DNA from: Acidicapsa ligni
GTDB taxonomy: Bacteria > Acidobacteriota > Terriglobia > Terriglobales > Acidobacteriaceae
DNA length: 64,000 nt
Assembly: GCF_025685655.1 (NCBI RefSeq)
Contig: NZ_JAGSYG010000004.1
Coordinates: 597,923-661,922, forward strand
Direction of reading: 5' to 3'
The notes under the pieces were generated by a model. That model worked only from the letters and a program-made list of their open reading frames with translations. It ran no database searches and was not told the origin of the DNA. A program made the position numbers and the translations under genes. Of the stretch, positions 60,181-64,000 are shown in pieces; the first letter of the stretch is position 1, and every line of letters begins with the position of its first letter.

Positions 60181-60637
60181 TAGAAGGTTCCACAAGAGCG
60201 GCATCTCTTCAGTTACGTGTCAGAAGAGATGAAGCAACGCAGTTAGACTGCCTGGGTTGATGCCATTTCGGTGGCGGGTGGGTTCGAAGCTGCGAGGGGT
60301 ATGGCGATGTAGGCCTCCCAAAGAATCCTGGAATTGCTCGATCTTGTGCGAGTAAGGATGATTCGCTACGGTGCCTGCGACACCCTCCACCTTGGAGCGT
60401 TATGCAGGCCGAAGCTGAGGAAACGGAATCGAACCCCTGGAGTTAAGGGAGCGTACGGTCACCGTCCCGGTTTTCGTCTGGTATTGGTACGAAGGCAGAC
60501 GCGAAGCAGCAACATTGGCTTCCGTGCGCTTGCGCCCCGAAATGGGTTCGCGCAAGGCGTGTGGAAAGCCATAAAGCTGCGTGCGCGACTTGCCGGGTAA
60601 GTTTGGTTGTAACGGTTCGAGTTTGAGGAGTTGCGGT
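60181..60637 (+). other. Long leader of the str operon
   Basis: About 450 bases of likely transcribed leader without a supported gene. A stem CATCTCTTC/GAAGAGATG (60202-60210 and 60223-60231) lies near its start; the rest is GC-rich with several possible stems (for example GCGCTTGCGCCCC near 60530). Long leaders before ribosomal operons often carry autogenous control, here only inferred. Confidence 0.45.
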
Positions 60638-61045
60638 TTGCCTACATTTAATCAGCTGGTTCGCAAGGGGCGCACGGCGCCACGGTACAAGACGGCCTCT
60701 CCCGCACTGCAGGCATCGCCGCAGCGTCGCGGAGTTTGCACGCGCGTTTACACGCAGACCCCGAAGAAGCCAAATTCGGCGCTTCGCAAGGTTGCCCGTG
60801 TTCGTCTGACCAACGGAATTGAAGTCACGACTTACATTCCTGGCATTGGCCACAACCTGCAGGAGCACTCGATTGTGCTTATTCGCGGCGGCCGTGTGAA
60901 GGATCTGCCGGGTGTTCGCTATCACGTTGTCCGCGGAACTCTGGATTCGGTGGGCGTTGCCAACCGTAAGCAGAGCCGATCCAAGTACGGCGCAAAGCGT
61001 GGCAAGGCTGGCGCGGCACCTGTCAAGGGCGGCAAGAAGAAGTAA
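60638..61045 (+). CDS. rpsL: 30S ribosomal protein S12
   Basis: 135 aa from the TTG at 60638 (GAGGAG about seven bases upstream); (M)[19 protein letters not shown] is the S12 start, whereas the open frame begins 19 codons earlier. [20 protein letters not shown] carries the Lys at the classic streptomycin site, and [20 protein letters not shown] the second one; both positions look wild-type. The tail is [17 protein letters not shown]12 shapes the decoding centre. First gene of rpsL-rpsG-fusA-tuf. Confidence 0.97.
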   Translation: MPTFNQLVRKGRTAPRYKTASPALQASPQRRGVCTRVYTQTPKKPNSALRKVARVRLTNGIEVTTYIPGIGHNLQEHSIVLIRGGRVKDLPGVRYHVVRGTLDSVGVANRKQSRSKYGAKRGKAGAAPVKGGKKK

Positions 61046-61098
61046 CTCAAGTTTGGTAATTGACGCCGCTCGAATGAGGGGCAAAGGAATTCAGAAAC

Positions 61099-61569
61099 AT
61101 GCCTAGAAAAGGTCACATAGCAAAGCGGGAAGTAGCGCCCGATCCAGTTTACGGTTCGACGCTGGTCACCAAGTTTGTGAATTCGTTGATGTGGGGCGGC
61201 AAGAAGTCGACTGCCCAGGGCATCTTCTATACCGCGATGACGAACCTCGAGCAGAGGGGCGGCGACGAGGCTTTGAAGCTGTTCAAGAAGGCTGTCGAGA
61301 ACTGCAAGCCGCTACTGGAAGTGAAAAGCCGCCGCGTTGGCGGAGCGAACTACCAGGTGCCGATCGAAGTGAATCCTGAGCGCCGTACTTCGCTGGCGAT
61401 TCGCTGGCTGATCACCTACGGGCGCGCTCGTGGTGAAAAGGGCATGATCGACAAGCTCAGCAATGAGCTGCTCGATGCGGCCAATGGCCGTGGCGCCGCG
61501 ATGAAGAAGAAGGAAGACGTTCATCGTATGGCGGAAGCCAACAAGGCATTTGCTCACTATCGCTGGTAG
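61099..61569 (+). CDS. rpsG: 30S ribosomal protein S7
   Basis: 156 aa. [20 protein letters not shown] starts it, [40 protein letters not shown] and [20 protein letters not shown] follow the S7 order, and it ends [12 protein letters not shown]7 nucleates the head of the 30S subunit and binds the 3' domain of 16S rRNA. The length of 156 aa is normal. It is 53 bases after rpsL and followed by fusA in the standard str order. Confidence 0.97.
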   Translation: MPRKGHIAKREVAPDPVYGSTLVTKFVNSLMWGGKKSTAQGIFYTAMTNLEQRGGDEALKLFKKAVENCKPLLEVKSRRVGGANYQVPIEVNPERRTSLAIRWLITYGRARGEKGMIDKLSNELLDAANGRGAAMKKKEDVHRMAEANKAFAHYRW

Positions 61570-61682
61570 TTTGCGGCTGTAGTTGGGTTTTATGAAATTG
61601 CAGTACGGTCAGCGCCCGGATGGGCTGACCGCAGAGATTGGTAAGACGAACAGCGGACCTGGGGTTCGCAAGGAAAATATCC

Positions 61683-63764
<2,082 letters not shown>

Positions 63765-63860
63765 GTTTTGTAGCGAGTTCGTTTTGGAGCTGGAGCCGGA
63801 TGGCCGGCGCTCCTCAAGGGCAACAGGCAATACAAGCGACGAAAAGGATCTGGGGACTTT

Positions 63861-64000
63861 ATGGCGAAGGAAAAATTTGACCGTTCTAAGCCGCACGTAA
63901 ACGTAGGGACGATTGGTCACATTGATCATGGCAAGACGACGTTGACGGCAGCGATCACGAAGGTGTTGTCGAAGCACAACCCGAAGAACACGTTCCGTTC
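63861..64000 (+). CDS. tuf: Elongation factor Tu, N-terminal part (cut by window end)
   Basis: 46 codons visible: [20 protein letters not shown] then [20 protein letters not shown], with the P loop GHIDHGKTT. The gene runs off the right edge, and the rest of the protein is not in the window. It is last of the usual rpsL-rpsG-fusA-tuf order, 96 bases after fusA. Confidence 0.96.
   Translation, partial: MAKEKFDRSKPHVNVGTIGHIDHGKTTLTAAITKVLSKHNPKNTFR

Noticed and set aside
60334..60600. Leader frame of 88 codons before rpsL
   Set aside because: No ribosome binding site or family is seen; the composition looks like structured RNA.

Overview
The window looks like chromosomal DNA of an Acidobacteriota member (Terriglobia/Acidobacteriaceae type). 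This is inferred from several features: a single-chain BcsA-BcsB cellulose synthase, many extracytoplasmic proteins of families common in that group (WXXGXW lipoprotein, DUF3857, DUF4397, beta-propeller histidine kinase, 7TM-DISM/SpoIIE phosphatase), an RHS remnant, and an aspartyl-tRNA synthetase with the non-discriminating signature. No 16S rRNA gene is present, so the assignment is an inference.

Layout. 0-5.2 kb: fused cellulose synthase, a tiny DUF3309 membrane protein and a very long hairpin. 5.2-14.2 kb: a WXXGXW lipoprotein, then a translationally coupled three-gene RND efflux operon (permease, adaptor, outer-membrane factor) read away from a divergent LysR regulator with a clear palindromic operator. 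14.2-31 kb: stress and detoxification modules, mostly a regulator facing its likely targets (TetR/SnoaL-like, LysR/SDR, TetR/SDR, TetR/isochorismatase-fold plus MFS), with AhpD-like, cupin, LOG, MocR, DUF302, M15/DUF882 and giant sensor-kinase genes. A truncated epimerase pseudogene lies beside the cupin gene. 31.1-35.3 kb: a decaying accessory patch next to tRNA-Pro(CGG), with a tyrosine-recombinase remnant, a HEAT-repeat protein, a small FHDG protein, a two-helix membrane protein and a 5'-truncated RHS core with a variable tip. 35.3-51.7 kb: metabolism and translation genes (serine hydrolase, homocysteine methyltransferase, acyl-CoA dehydrogenase, M1 aminopeptidase, aspS-hisS, DUF3050, aldo/keto reductase, fatty-acid desaturase, gamma carbonic anhydrase, rpsU, AzgA-type permease). 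52-60 kb: two tandem DUF3857 proteins, one with a degenerate transglutaminase site, then a YkgJ/SpoIIE-phosphatase pair and a secreted nucleoside hydrolase. 60.1-64 kb: the str operon rpsL-rpsG-fusA-tuf behind a strong promoter and a leader of roughly 450 nt; tuf is cut by the window end.

Working together: the efflux operon and the regulator-enzyme pairs form a chemical-stress belt, each pair carrying visible palindromes in its shared control region. The RHS patch is the best candidate for a little-described system: a worn polymorphic-toxin locus that has lost its delivery end but keeps several small immunity-like neighbours. A dispersed repeat with an ATTCCC-N3-GGGAAT core occurs at three intergenic places.
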